Source of the DNA: Caprimulgus europaeus
Lineage: Eukaryota; Chordata; Aves; Caprimulgiformes; Caprimulgidae
Assembly (NCBI GenBank): GCA_907165065.1
Contig: OU015523.1
Location: 26,253,834-26,317,833, forward strand
Direction: 5' to 3'
Length of the DNA stretch: 64,000 nucleotides
Shown here: piece by piece, positions 1 to 12,900 of the stretch
Layout of the letters: each line of letters begins with the position of its first letter
How positions within the stretch are numbered: position 1 is the first letter of the stretch
Position numbers and translations under genes: made by a program
The notes under the pieces: model-generated
What the model saw: the letters and a program-made list of their open reading frames with translations, nothing else
Databases searched by the model: none
What the model was told of the DNA's origin: nothing

Positions 1-835
1 TACTTAACAAGGCTGAAGTACACAGATGGCCTGGAAGTTTAGTTGAGCCACACAGCTTGACACATGATCCCAAAAGTTCACAATTCATACTAAGCCTTCC
101 TTCCAAAAGAGGTTTGTGCATCCACTGTAATATGTGCATAAAAAGAGTAAGTGATATTTTAATGATGAAAAGAAGATCTGTTTAACCTTGAAAATTCACA
201 ATTATTCATTCTGAATAACACCAAAAGCACAACAGTGGGGATGACCCACACTGGCTTATTAAAAACCATAAATGCACAGCGGTAACTTGAAACTGCATTG
301 CTGCCTCAGAAATAAATATGTATCTTTAGAACTCTATATATTTTAAAAGACATACTAGGGTTACTGAAGATTGGTGGTTGGACAGAAAATTTATGTCCTT
401 CCCCACTCTCCACTCTACGTATGTCAGCATTTTGTTCAAAGTCAGCACATCATGTTCCTCTGCAGACATTGGTGTCTTTCATAAAATTAATCTTATAGAA
501 GAATTAACTTAAAGATAAGAACATCTCCATGATGTATATTCTGTCAGACAAAATTCCTGAATTGTAAAGTAAGTTGCTAGTGTTCTACGCAGAAAAGTGT
601 AGTTTCATTAGTTTCATAGACTTTGATTCTCTCCAGTAGCACTGGAGAAAATGGGGCCATAAACACACAGATTTTGTCCTCTGTCATGGACATAGGCTGA
701 AAAGAACCTCTACACAGACATACACGTATTCATAACTGCCATGCCATGTTGAAATAAAGAACGGTCATCACCCTAAAGGACAGAGACTTGAGGTAAGATT
801 GACTACTGCATGCAAGTCCACTATCATTTTCATAC
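1..835 (-). other. Partial LTN1 intron 15
   Basis: AT-rich intronic sequence that continues past the left edge. I see no exon, repeat or RNA gene in it. Confidence 0.7.
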
Positions 836-986
836 CTCAGTGGAGAGAGACTCGTGCAATTTCCTCCACTCTGCTTTGTTTGGTGTGACATGCTCAACAT
901 AAGCTCCCACTAGATATCCAGATTGTCTGTCAGCTTCCATAAGCTGAGACAACAAATCACTAACTGCAGAGATCAAAACCTGAAGG
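836..986 (-). CDS. LTN1: LTN1 coding exon 15 (last exon in window)
   Basis: Residues 913-963, [20 protein letters not shown] through [12 protein letters not shown]. Acceptor TTCTCAG, donor GTATGA. The next exon (human QWLHRPLLEGRLS) is not found before position 1. Confidence 0.92.
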
Positions 987-3900
987 CTGAGAAAAGAAGA
1001 AAACACTGTGACCAAGTTTGGCACTATCCAGTAAAAGCAAGCTGCTTTATTTCACATTGAGATGACTCCATGTCCATTGTACTGATGCCACACATGTGCT
1101 ATACCAACGGCATTTTAAGTTATTCTCTACCCCACAGTTCTCACCCCTGAGAGGCTTAAAAAACTCTCAGTAACACAGATGCCAACTGAATAAATAACAG
1201 TATACCACTGATCTGAGTTTGTTTTGGAGAACAACATATTATTAAATGGACATGTTTATCACAATTACCTTTTAACATCCAAAGACGAAGACTGAATTTG
1301 ATTCTTGACCCACAGTGCAGATTTATGCAAAAAGCCACTCTGTTTCTGCATATTCCCAAGCTGACGCACAAGTGAATTTACACCAGACATCCAAGTATGT
1401 TTTAATTTACATACAAGTAAATCTATAGTAAGGGGGAACAAAAAAAAACAAAACTCAAAAAAACAAAGCCCAACAACCAACACAACAACTGACAAGCAAA
1501 ACCACCACAAATAGGTAAACTCAAATTACAACCTAGAGCATACAGCAACAATCACGTGTCTAAAGGTCCTAGAGCAGCATAAAAAAATCTTCTTTTCTAT
1601 GTGGTAACATGCAATAGCTATCAAGGGCAAATATATAGGTTTCTTGTTGTAGAGCAATTTTAAATTAACTCTGACACACACGTAATATTTTATTTGAGAA
1701 TAAGAGTGATGTTCCTGTTGTCTACCACAACATGTTCATATGGTCTTCAAAACTGCAGATCTTTTTAAAATACTGAAATACTGAACATTCACAGCATCAA
1801 TACTCATTTGCAAAGCAGCAGTGGTTTTCAGGTTAGCGTTGTCCTACTTCACTTCTATAACACTGCAACATTTCCTCCTTTGTATCCGTGTCAGTAAATG
1901 CATATACCAACTTATCACTCTCAAATTCTGCATTCAAAAAATATAAATCAGGATCTTAGTCTGAAAATGAGACACTGGTGCAGAAAGAAACAGGTCACCA
2001 TTTGTCAGAGCAACCTGAAGAATACAAATACTTTCAGAATACATATATGTATCTTTAAGTGACTGCACATATTTTCATAAGATCCTCACATTGCAGAATG
2101 AACAAAAAAAATGCTCATTCTTTGTACTTCATAGACCATAAATAAGTGTTCTAGAAAGCGTGGAATATCACAGCCTCAAAGACAGCTGAAGCACAGGGAT
2201 ACTAACATAAAAAAAGTTTAAAATCCTTGTAAAGAGGTACAGGACTTCATGTATAGTATTAATTACTGGCATTTTAAATTAAAGCACATTTTCATGTCAG
2301 TTACAGCTGCAAGTGCTTAGTGTCTGTGAACTCAATCTTTTCTATTATATACTTGAACCTGTTTAATGAAAAAGAAGAATTTAGAGGTAATTGTCAACTA
2401 GAAAAAAGTCTGGTTGAAGTTCTTTTTCCAAATTACCTGTTAGGTGTGTAGCATCCTGCCTCTGAGCACACAATTGGAAGATGGTAAGCAACAAGTCTTC
2501 TGAGGATGGCATCAGTAAACACCCTTTAACTGAGCTGAAAAAGCTTGAGGCTACATCACAGATGAAAGATACTGAAGGTTCAGTATTTCCAGCTTCAGAA
2601 AGATCTTTAGCCTTAGACAGAGCTGCTTGAAGTTTATCAATAATCTGTTCCACAAAAGTTTCACCAATCAATGATTCTATTGGGGAGAGGAAAAAGATAG
2701 CATGCTTTGATTACCTGATAAACATGATCATTCAAAGGCATCATATTAATGTACTGATTTGTTTTCTATTTACTAATTTTGAATGCAAAATAAAGTGCAA
2801 AGTAGTTTCAGTCTAATGTATACCTAAACTCTCTTATTCCAGTCACAGAATCACAGAATCACCTCGATTGGAAAAGACCTAAAAGATCATCAAGTCCAAC
2901 CCTGAACCGAATAATGACAAGTCCCCAAATAAACCATGATTAAACCATTTCCCTAAGCAATAAGCCTATAAAACCCTTAAATCCCTCCAGGGATGGGGAC
3001 TCCATGACTGCCCTGGGCAACCTGTTCCAATACCTGATAACTCTTTCAGTAAAGAAATTCTTCCTAATACCCAATCTAAACTTCCCTTGGTGCAACTTGC
3101 GGCCATTTCCTCTCGTCCTGTCCCTTGTTACTTGGGAGAAGAGACTGACTCCCACCTCTCTACACCCTCCTTTCAGGTACTTGTAGAGAGCAATGAGGTC
3201 TCCCCCCCCAGCCTCCTTTTCTCCAGGCTAAACACCACCAGCTCCCTCAGCCACTCCTCATAAGACTTGTGCTCCAGGCCCTTCACCAGCTTCATTGCCC
3301 TTCTCTGGACACGCTCCAGCACCTCACCTTCTGGGGCCCAAAACTGAACACAGAACTCGAGGTGCAGCCTCACCAGTGCTGAGCACAGGGGTAGGATCAC
3401 TTCCCTGGTCCTACTGGCCACACTGTTTCTGATACAGGTCAGGATGCCACTGGCCTTCTTGGCCATCTGGGCACACTGCTGGCTCATGTTCAGCCGACTA
3501 TCAATCAACACCTAGAATCACCTAGCCGAAGTCTCATATTGCCAAGTATCCTTTCTCTAAACTAGCTGAAGCAACTTAGACAAAAGGTACTTAAAACAGA
3601 GTAAGGGCAGAGTGATCCTTCCCCTTTCATGCCTTCCTAGCTTCTGTTAATCAATTGTGAGCCAGAGATTACACCTGGACCATTTCATATAATTAACCAA
3701 ATCAGACCAATCCTCCATGAACATGCTTAGTCCCTTTCTCACTGTATTGAAGTAGCTTAATCCCATTTATCCTCAAACTCAACAGCATCCTGTGGCAATG
3801 AGTTCCATTATTTATGAGCTGTATGAAGAAGTATACTTTTGTCTTTCCTCAAGCCTGTTATCTGAACATAGCAACCTCATGCTCTTCCATTTAAGGAAAC

Positions 3901-6900
3901 AATGAAAAACTACTTTCTGTTTTATTTTTCCATGCAAATTATCATTTTATGGCTCTTTACCACAACCCCATCCCCAATCACTTTCATTATGAGCTGAAAC
4001 ACTCTAGTCTGCTTTATTGCCTCTACAACCAGAAGCTACTGCATTTGCCTGACCATCCCTACCATCTTTCTTTGGGCATATTCTTATTCTGTCACACTTT
4101 TTTCAAAAGCATATAGGTGAACAAGAATATTGCAGAGACCTAAAACTACAGGCAGTATTCAAGATATTGGCACACCAAAGCTATAATAATTTTCATTTGT
4201 CCTCTTCTTTTCACAGCAGATCCTAATAACCCGTATTTCTTTCTTATTGCTGAGCACCAACATGCCACTTACAGGGAACCATCACAATGACTCAAGACCT
4301 CTTTTACGAGTTTTAACAGCTCAGAGCCTATCATTGAATAGATACAGTTACAACTGTGTTCTTCCCATGTATACTTTTGATTTTTACTTGGTTTTAATTT
4401 CATTTATAATTACATCAATCATTCAGTATCACAACACACTCCTACAGTTCCCTGAAGTTTCAGTTTTGATTACTCTGAATAATTTATCAGAAATAATTAT
4501 CATCCCTTCAGCATTTATCCTTTTTCCTTTTTAATTCCTGTCATCTTATAGGCTACTGATCCATGAAAGGCCCTTCTGATTACTCCTTGACAGTTTACCT
4601 TGAGAAACTTAGATGAGAGATTTCATCAAAAATCTTTTTGAAAGTCCACATACCCTATTTTGTCCTAAAGCACTAAGTCAAGAACCACCATAGCTGCTGA
4701 AGGTCTCTTAGACTTCTTCCAACATGCATTAAAACCAGGTCACACAGCACCCAGCACAAAACAAATACCTAAGCTCAGCAATACCTCCAGCTCTAGAGCC
4801 ATACAGTGAAGTCACTGGACAATCAGCCCTAGGATACCAGTGACTCATATGTGAGCAAGTTTGTTGAATTCCCTGGAGAGAGGGAACAGGTTTTCCTGAT
4901 GCTCCTCTATATCAAAAGTTCCAGTAAAAGAAATAAAATCTTAAAACACCTTCAGGATGTACTGTCTATGAACATCCACTGCAGTCAGCTTGTTGTGTAC
5001 ATCTTTGAAACTTGAAAGCACTGTGAATATGCTCAACATTCAGATAAACTGAAGCATATCACCTCAGGATCAAAGCAAATGCTGAGTATAACAAAACACA
5101 AATGACAAGTTTACCTGGAAAACACCAAGAAAACGGAACTCCACTAGAAATCTGTATCACAGATACCACAAAGTGTAAGGAAGAAATTATATACATTGTT
5201 ACTAACAGAAAATAGAATATATATATATATATATATAGTGTAAGCAAACACACTTTTTTAAAATACAGTAATCTAACCTAAAATGGCTCAAAGCAATGTA
5301 AAGGTCCTGTAAGAAGACATTAGGTTATAGGCAATGCATGTGCCTATAACTGTTGATTTTTTTATATCCTATTTTTGAAGGTAAATTTCAGATATTATGG
5401 TAAACTAGTATTATCTTACAGTACATTAGCTAGTAAATCCAACTAGCACTCAAATTTTCCCAAGTTTTCCAGACTTACAAATCTGAAACTGTTCTTTAAA
5501 CACTGATATTCTTTAGCTATGCAAAGGAAAAACAAAAAACAAACAAACAAAAAGGCTTAAATATTACAAGTTAAGTATCCTGGAAGATCTCATGCTCCTT
5601 TCAACCTTGTACAAAGCCTAAGTGCAGTATTTACACTTCACAAACTCCAAGGGATAAATACACTTACCATTTTTAACATGTTGTGACAACACTAAGCTCA
5701 GGAGAGTCCACCTTTCTGAACAGGATGATTCTGATGAGGTTGCTACAGGTTTTAAACCCAGGTGACACAGATGATCTGCCAGCATTACAAGTGTTTCTCC
5801 AAGTGTATCTCCTTTCAGCCAGTCAGAGACTAAGTGAAGTTTTGTTGTGCTTGAGCATGCCTGAATCACAAGAAAATAATTCTAATAATCTTTTGAGATT
5901 ATTAACTTTTATTACTAACTAAGCATAAGATTAATATGCAGTCCTTAGAAATAATGTTTCACATACACAGGGTGGGAATCATGTCATCTGTCATTAACAA
6001 TAAGTCTCTAAGTGCTGATGTCCACAACAATTCCTCCAGCTTTATTTTTGGCCAGAGACGAGACAGTAGCTTATGGCTAGGTCAGAACTGTGCTTTAGGG
6101 TGAAACAAGTCACCTTCTGAAAGCTCTTCTTTCTCCTTATCTTCAACTATAGAGCCCAGGGAATGCTTCAATTGGAGTCAGAACACTAACTTTTGGATGA
6201 TCAGGTTGGCTGAAATAAAATTATTTACAGCATCTGAATTTCTCTCAAAACATCAGAAAAACTTTATTTTGGTGATAAGCCTTTTTAAGTAACAAACTCA
6301 TAAAAACTGAGGACTCTCAAATACACAGTATCTGTGAGGAAGATACTGTGGTCAATGCAGTGGATTGTAAATCAAGTGCTATTGAGTTCTTGTCCAAAAA
6401 TTTGTAATACACTTCATATATCATCCCAGGCAATCACTTACATGTCAGCCTCCCAATATCCTCTGTGAAAAAATGGGATACTAACTTTCCCTTGTTAGCA
6501 TGATGTAAGGGTGATGATAAAAATAATAATTTAGACAGCATGCTGATTAGATCTCTAATCCATCAGTATTTTATGAGTTTCTAAAAAGCTCGAAACATGA
6601 GCTTTCATATGCATTTTTAAAGCAAGCATGCACACAATGATAACAAACAAAGAATGATGGCACATATGTATGTAATTGACCTAAAATTATTGATCCAATA
6701 CCCAACTCTATTCTCTCTCTCTTAGAAGGGATTACCAGAAACAAATCGGGAACCCCTCTGGCCCAAAAAGCAAACTGACCAAAAATAGAAGGGACAAAAA
6801 TGCTTCATTTTTTTTTTTTTGTATCATGATTTCATTTCTAAGACTGTCCCCAGATTTTAATGCAGTTAAAACAAACAACACTGAAATTATTACTACACAA

Positions 6901-9900
6901 TTTTCAAACTATGGACATTATCACTACTTAAAAAAAAAAATAGTCACTCAAATACATGTAATTCTCAAAGCTAACACCATGGAAATATTCAAAACTATGC
7001 AAAATAAGAAAAAAATGTCGTCTTTAGAGGTACCTTTTCAATTATCTGGAGAACAATAATCCATTTCAGATCCATCTGAAAAGAAAAACATAATTCCACA
7101 ATATTTAACAAATTCTTTGCAGAATAGGAGGCCTTTAATACCATTTTAACTGTTTGCTTTACAACTTTATTTCTGCAGGGCATAAGCACAAGTTGCTAAG
7201 TTTCAGTAATGAAGATATTGCTTATATTATTTTTGGCTTCCATGTTCTTTTCTACTACATAGATCAATAAGGGATTATATTTAAGAGAAAGGCCACTGAT
7301 GATTAGTATAAAAACACACTGTACAACAAAGCAAGTAAGAAGAGAGAAGTTCTGATTATTTTTTAAAATTATTTATGTCATACAGGAAGGCACATGTCAT
7401 AACCTTTCATTCCAACACTGTAATGTCAACCTTTCCTAAATCTACCCTCTTACATTGAACTTATCCAAGTTCATGAAGAATATCTTCCATTCTACAGCCC
7501 AGAATAAAATGATTAACCAACCACAGCCCACAAAAGAGCACTCATTTTGATAAAAACTAATAACATAATATACAAGTCATACCTTCATTAAATCATCCAG
7601 AAGTATTTTCCTTTCATCATTACTGTTGCAACAATTAAGCACACTGTACAAAATATCAACCAGAAAATGGGTGTCTTTCCTCCAGTCTTCTTTCATCCAA
7701 GTTACTAAATTCATATACAGAAACTGAACAGATGGACTTTCATGATAAGCTTTTATTTCACTTTGGGATTCAGCTTGAGCAGAGGGTGCATCATTTCCCT
7801 GCTCTAGAAGTACTTGAAAAACTCTGTTTGAAGAAAAAGAGCTGAGCACGGCAGAGAGAAATTTCAAATGCTGTTCTGACTTCTGTTCATTGACATACAC
7901 AATACTCAGTTCAGCCAAGCTGCAGACTAAATTTTCTAATGGCTCTTTCCTTAGAATTGAACTATGCTGCAAGTCAGCCTCGACTTCAGAGTCACTATTT
8001 CTCACTTCCATGAGCTTTCCATTCTCTATGTTTCTTTCAGATTCATCTTCATCTGTAAATCTGATTTTTAGAGATTTTCTGTTGTTTGGTTTTGCAGCAG
8101 TCTTTGGATTCTGAAGAATTTCTAGCATACCCGATATGGCAAACAATGATTTCTCATCAGCATCCAATGCATCAATATGAAGTACACATATTTTTAAAAG
8201 ATGGTCCCAAAAATTTGACAACAGCTTCTGGAAAACTTCAGCTGTGACATCATCATTGGATAGTTCTGCTTTAGCTTCCCAGCAGCTCAGTGTTTCTGCT
8301 ATTTGATAAAATAACGGTCCGTTTTGTAACCTGGGCTCCTTAAGTACAGCATCAGTAAGAGGAATTAGCTATAAAGACAAAAACAATGATTAAAGAACAG
8401 TGAGCCAACTAGATGATCACTTTATTCTTTATAATAACAGGAAATTCTGTAATTTTGAAAGACATTCCACAAGCAATTCTGAAAACATCAGAATTACTCA
8501 TGCTCAAACACTTAATAAAAATATGCAGGGTGGTATGATTTTTTTTTTTTTTAATGTAATTTAAACTGCACAGTAAAAGGAATGATTTTATAGGAAGGAA
8601 AAAATTGACTAAATTCAGTAAGGTTATATTTTTCCATAAAATCTAGTGAAACTTTCAATAGATAAATAAATCCTCACAGAAATTTATGTTTTTCTTTAGC
8701 TTGTAATTATTAAATGTATGCACAATGATAGTAAGGATTTCTAATAAATACCTGGTCATATATAAGCATTTGATGAATTTGTCTTTGGTCATCTTCTTTG
8801 TCTATTTTCTGTAGTATGGCAAAGCGCAGACACTCCATAAACGCAGTTATAATTGCTGAACTTTCTGAAGGGCTGGCTATCGCTCGCTCACTTGACAACC
8901 TATTGAAAGGCAACATCAGAGGCAGGGCAGGCTCAGTCACCTGTGCTTCTGAGAAACCCAGGATACAGGTAACAAAGGTAACCCTGGTTATGTTGCTCTC
9001 ATCCAGACACCACCAATAGGAAAATGTAGGAGTCAGATCAAAACAAATTCAATAGGAGATGTTTAAAGAGTCAAAACAATAAATCCAGGCATTTAATATA
9101 AAATATTAAAATAACTTTTCCAGCAAGTTTTAGCATTCATTAAAAAAATATCTATGTAAGTAGAGGAAATATAACCGGTCAAGAATACTGCCTACTGTTT
9201 CAGTTGCTTGTCAAAACTCCTTTGCAATTTTCTACACATACCACAGAGGTTTAGGTGTCACCTTCTGTCCTTACAGAAAAAAGGAAAAAAAACTAAAACA
9301 AAAAGCCATTAACATAGTTTCATCATGGACAGTTTGAGACTGAACAACTGTGATTTGTTTGTTTTTTAATGAAAACTAGACCACACAAATTGTCATACAA
9401 ATATTACAACCATTTACTACTTGTAATAAAATTCTACACACTTTTCAAAGCCAACCCATACATAACTCTCTTCTCCAAGAGGTCTGCTAATGGTCATACC
9501 AACATGAATTAAAAATTCTTTTTTTTTTTTTTTAAAAAAGTTATATCTTAGTTTTTCATAAAATAATCTATATATGCTTTTGAGTACACAATGCACATAC
9601 ATCTATTTAAATTATATTTGATAGAAAGTTGAGTTTTATGTATTTTAAAGGCAAAAAATGATAGCAGTTACAATCCTTTAAAAATCAGTGTCACAAGAAT
9701 TAAAGTTCCTGTATGCAGGAAATTTCACAATCACAATGTGAATCTCCAATAACATCTGTAATAATTACACACTGGTTACATCACTTCTTAATTTTAAATT
9801 CATTTCCCATTTTAAAACTGGTCATGGAATAAACATGAAACTTCGGCAAGGAAATGTAAGAACGCTTTAGGTAAGGAAGACATAATAAAATCAAAAAGAA

Positions 9901-12900
9901 GGTTGAAGTTTTAAGAAGACAGGGACAGTCACAAAGGACTGATTCTAGCTTTGGATATTTAGAAGTATTTTAAAAATACGATTTTTCAAATAACATAGTG
10001 AAAACAGTCTTCTCAAATAAACAATTAATGCATGTTTAAATATCCTCAAACCAAATCAAATGTTACTGGTCTTTAAATGCTTAAATCAGATTAGTTCTCC
10101 TATATCCAAACATAAAAGAGACTAACTTAAAAAAAATAAAATAAAAAATCTGTTCTTCATACCCTTGAATCATAGAGCTGAAAAATGTTCTGAAATATTC
10201 CAGCTTCGGTTCTGCAATGCCAGGAGGTACTCTGCTAATGAACGGCAAGAGATTTGGGTATATAACAGTAGCTAGTCCTCGTCCACCTTCCCGAAGCACT
10301 GCCCACAGCTTGGGTAGAACTCCCTTTTTGGCATTTACATGATTCCAACAGTCCTACAGGAAGAAATACACTTATTGTAAATTAAAGGAGAATATGTTGC
10401 CTTGGAAGAACTCACAAGCTAGACATTTAATCTACCTCCCTATGTTGTAGCTGAAACAGGTTATTGTAAAATTTAAATTCACTTGCCAACATTTTTAAAA
10501 ATCACTTTCTCCATATTTCAGCTTGTGAATTTAAGAAGTTAATGTGACAAAACTATTTCTGTATTGTTTAAAATCAATGGATCTTCCTTGTTAGCAAACT
10601 GCAAATAAAGGCTTGTCTTTAATAATGCTTTAAGAATGCTTCATAAAAATCATTATTGTAACAGGTCCTGTATTTAATGCTGAGTTCTTATCATCAAGAA
10701 TAAACAATGATTTCAAAATCCTAACTTTAGAAGCACCACTAATTTCTAAACTCCCCTCCAAAATCTTCTGATGGTTACAAAATACGTTGGCACTTTCTCT
10801 CAACTCCTCTAAGTTTTTTGTCATCTGATCTTATTTATCATAGCTCCAGATTATATTTATAGCAAGCTCAACAAAGATTTTTTTTTTCCCCTACACTGTT
10901 ACAGTTTATAGCAGCAGTTACAAAAGAGACCTGCAGCATTAAACTCTCAAAGCATCCCAGACTATGGCAACACCACTCATCCTGCTAAGAAATTCAAAGA
11001 TAGTATTTTATGTAAAATTAAAAAAAAAGTCATAGTGTGGAATTATCACTGACAGTGACTCAGAAATCTCTTTATACCTACATCTTAAGAGCAGGTACAG
11101 CGTGAAGGAAACTTTCATGGCAGAGTGTGCTTGGTATGTGAGAAATCTATTCCATGGTAGCTCCCTAGGTATAGTCCTAAAAAACACTGGAGTCACTGAC
11201 TGTAAGAGAAACAACGTGGAGTGGAGTGGAGTGGAGTGGAGTGGAGTGGAGTGGAGTGGAGTGGAGTGGAGTGGAGTGGAGTGGAGTGGAGTGGAGTGGA
11301 GTGGAGTGGAGTGGAGTGGAGTGGAGTGGAGTGGAGTGGAGTGGAGTGGAGTGGAGTGGAGTGGAGTGGAGTGGAGTGGAGTGGAGTGGAGTGGAGTGGA
11401 GTGGAGTGGAGACACCACGGCCAGGCTCTGTGCATAGCAGAAGGGAACTTGATGGTGCTGTGGAACTGATAAGCCGCGTGGTTGCAACCCTGAGCCAGTA
11501 GTTTCTCATCATTTTGCCAAAAACATGTCCTTGGTGGAACTTTGCTCATTATAATGTCATTATAATGCTAAAGTACACCTCCATTCCAAAAGCTACTCAC
11601 TCCCAAGGTGCGACCAACCATCACTGAGCATGAGCTCCGAATTTCCTCTAGTCTATACCTTTAAAAGCAAAGTGAGGAAATTTTACACCCATTATAATAA
11701 AGGTATGTGTGACTAGAGTCACTTAAGCTCCACCTGAAAGTAAGAAAACAGTATAAAGGTGCCTAAGAGAGGGGGGATGTACCATTGCAGACAAGTTGGG
11801 AAGATACCACCACGAACTATCGCCAGCTTCTGGGACCAGTCGACAGGCTCAGCCTCTCTTCCCCAAAGGGGGACCCTTACTGGACGAGATTCGAACCTTG
11901 CCCGGGAAACTCAGACAATCTCTATGGAGTCATTTTTCTTTTTTCTTAACTTAAAGCATTTGTAGATTTATGTTCTTAAGTACCTACACTTTGTTTTTCT
12001 TAACACGTTTGTAAATCTATGTTCTTACATACCTGTATTTACCTTTGCAGACAGTATATTTATCACCAGCAATCCAAAAGAACCTGTACTCTGTTACTTC
12101 AACAAACTGCACCATTCATTTACCCAGTCATGATAGTCCCCATTGAACACAACCAAGCATGGCTGTGTAAGTTCATTTAAACGTGACTAGGCTGGAGGTG
12201 CACTGCACTATTAGTGCATCCAGAAGTGAGAGCTCTCACTGAACACGACCAAGTGGCCGTGCTAGTTCATTTGAACGCTACTGGACTGTAGTGCTGCACT
12301 ATTAGTGCACCCAGAGCTGTGGTAGTTCAAGATATTGAATGCAACTGGACTGATAGTGCCAAATTGGGCATCAATCATAATCTAAGCCCAGCTGCCCCCA
12401 GCCCCTCTGATATCTGAGGATAAACTGGCAGGCAAGTGGGCTTATTTTCTGCCAAATCTCTCTGGCCTTCAACGCAGCACAAAGAATTAAGCATTAAATT
12501 AGAAGGAGAAACAAACCAAAAATGCACTACAGGTAATTTTTGTAACCATGTTTAACCAAGAAAAAAGTTTTAAGTATTACTTTACTTATTGGTAACTATT
12601 TTTAATCAAAGACATTCAGGTTAATTTAATTAAACTTATAAAACAACTCTTACTTTCAGACACGCTGGACACAATATTTTTGAAAGTTAAACTGAGACCC
12701 TAAGAAAGGAGCATGTAGCATTGATAAGTTCACATTATTGATCATAAATAAAACCCAGTCAAGCTGTTCTTCCTAATTCTACACAGACAATGGCATTTGG
12801 TGAAGAGTTAAATCTGAGTAAAATATCTGCCCCTCAGGCTTCCCACATTACCTCAATAGTGGCAATAGTATGAAGTACAGCTTCCCAAAGAGCAGGACAC

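Noticed and set aside
11008-11549. Long open frames encoding repeated LHSTP or EWSGV
   Set aside because: They are produced by the stop-free (GGAGT)n array, which is open in every frame of both strands. No homologue, no codon signal.
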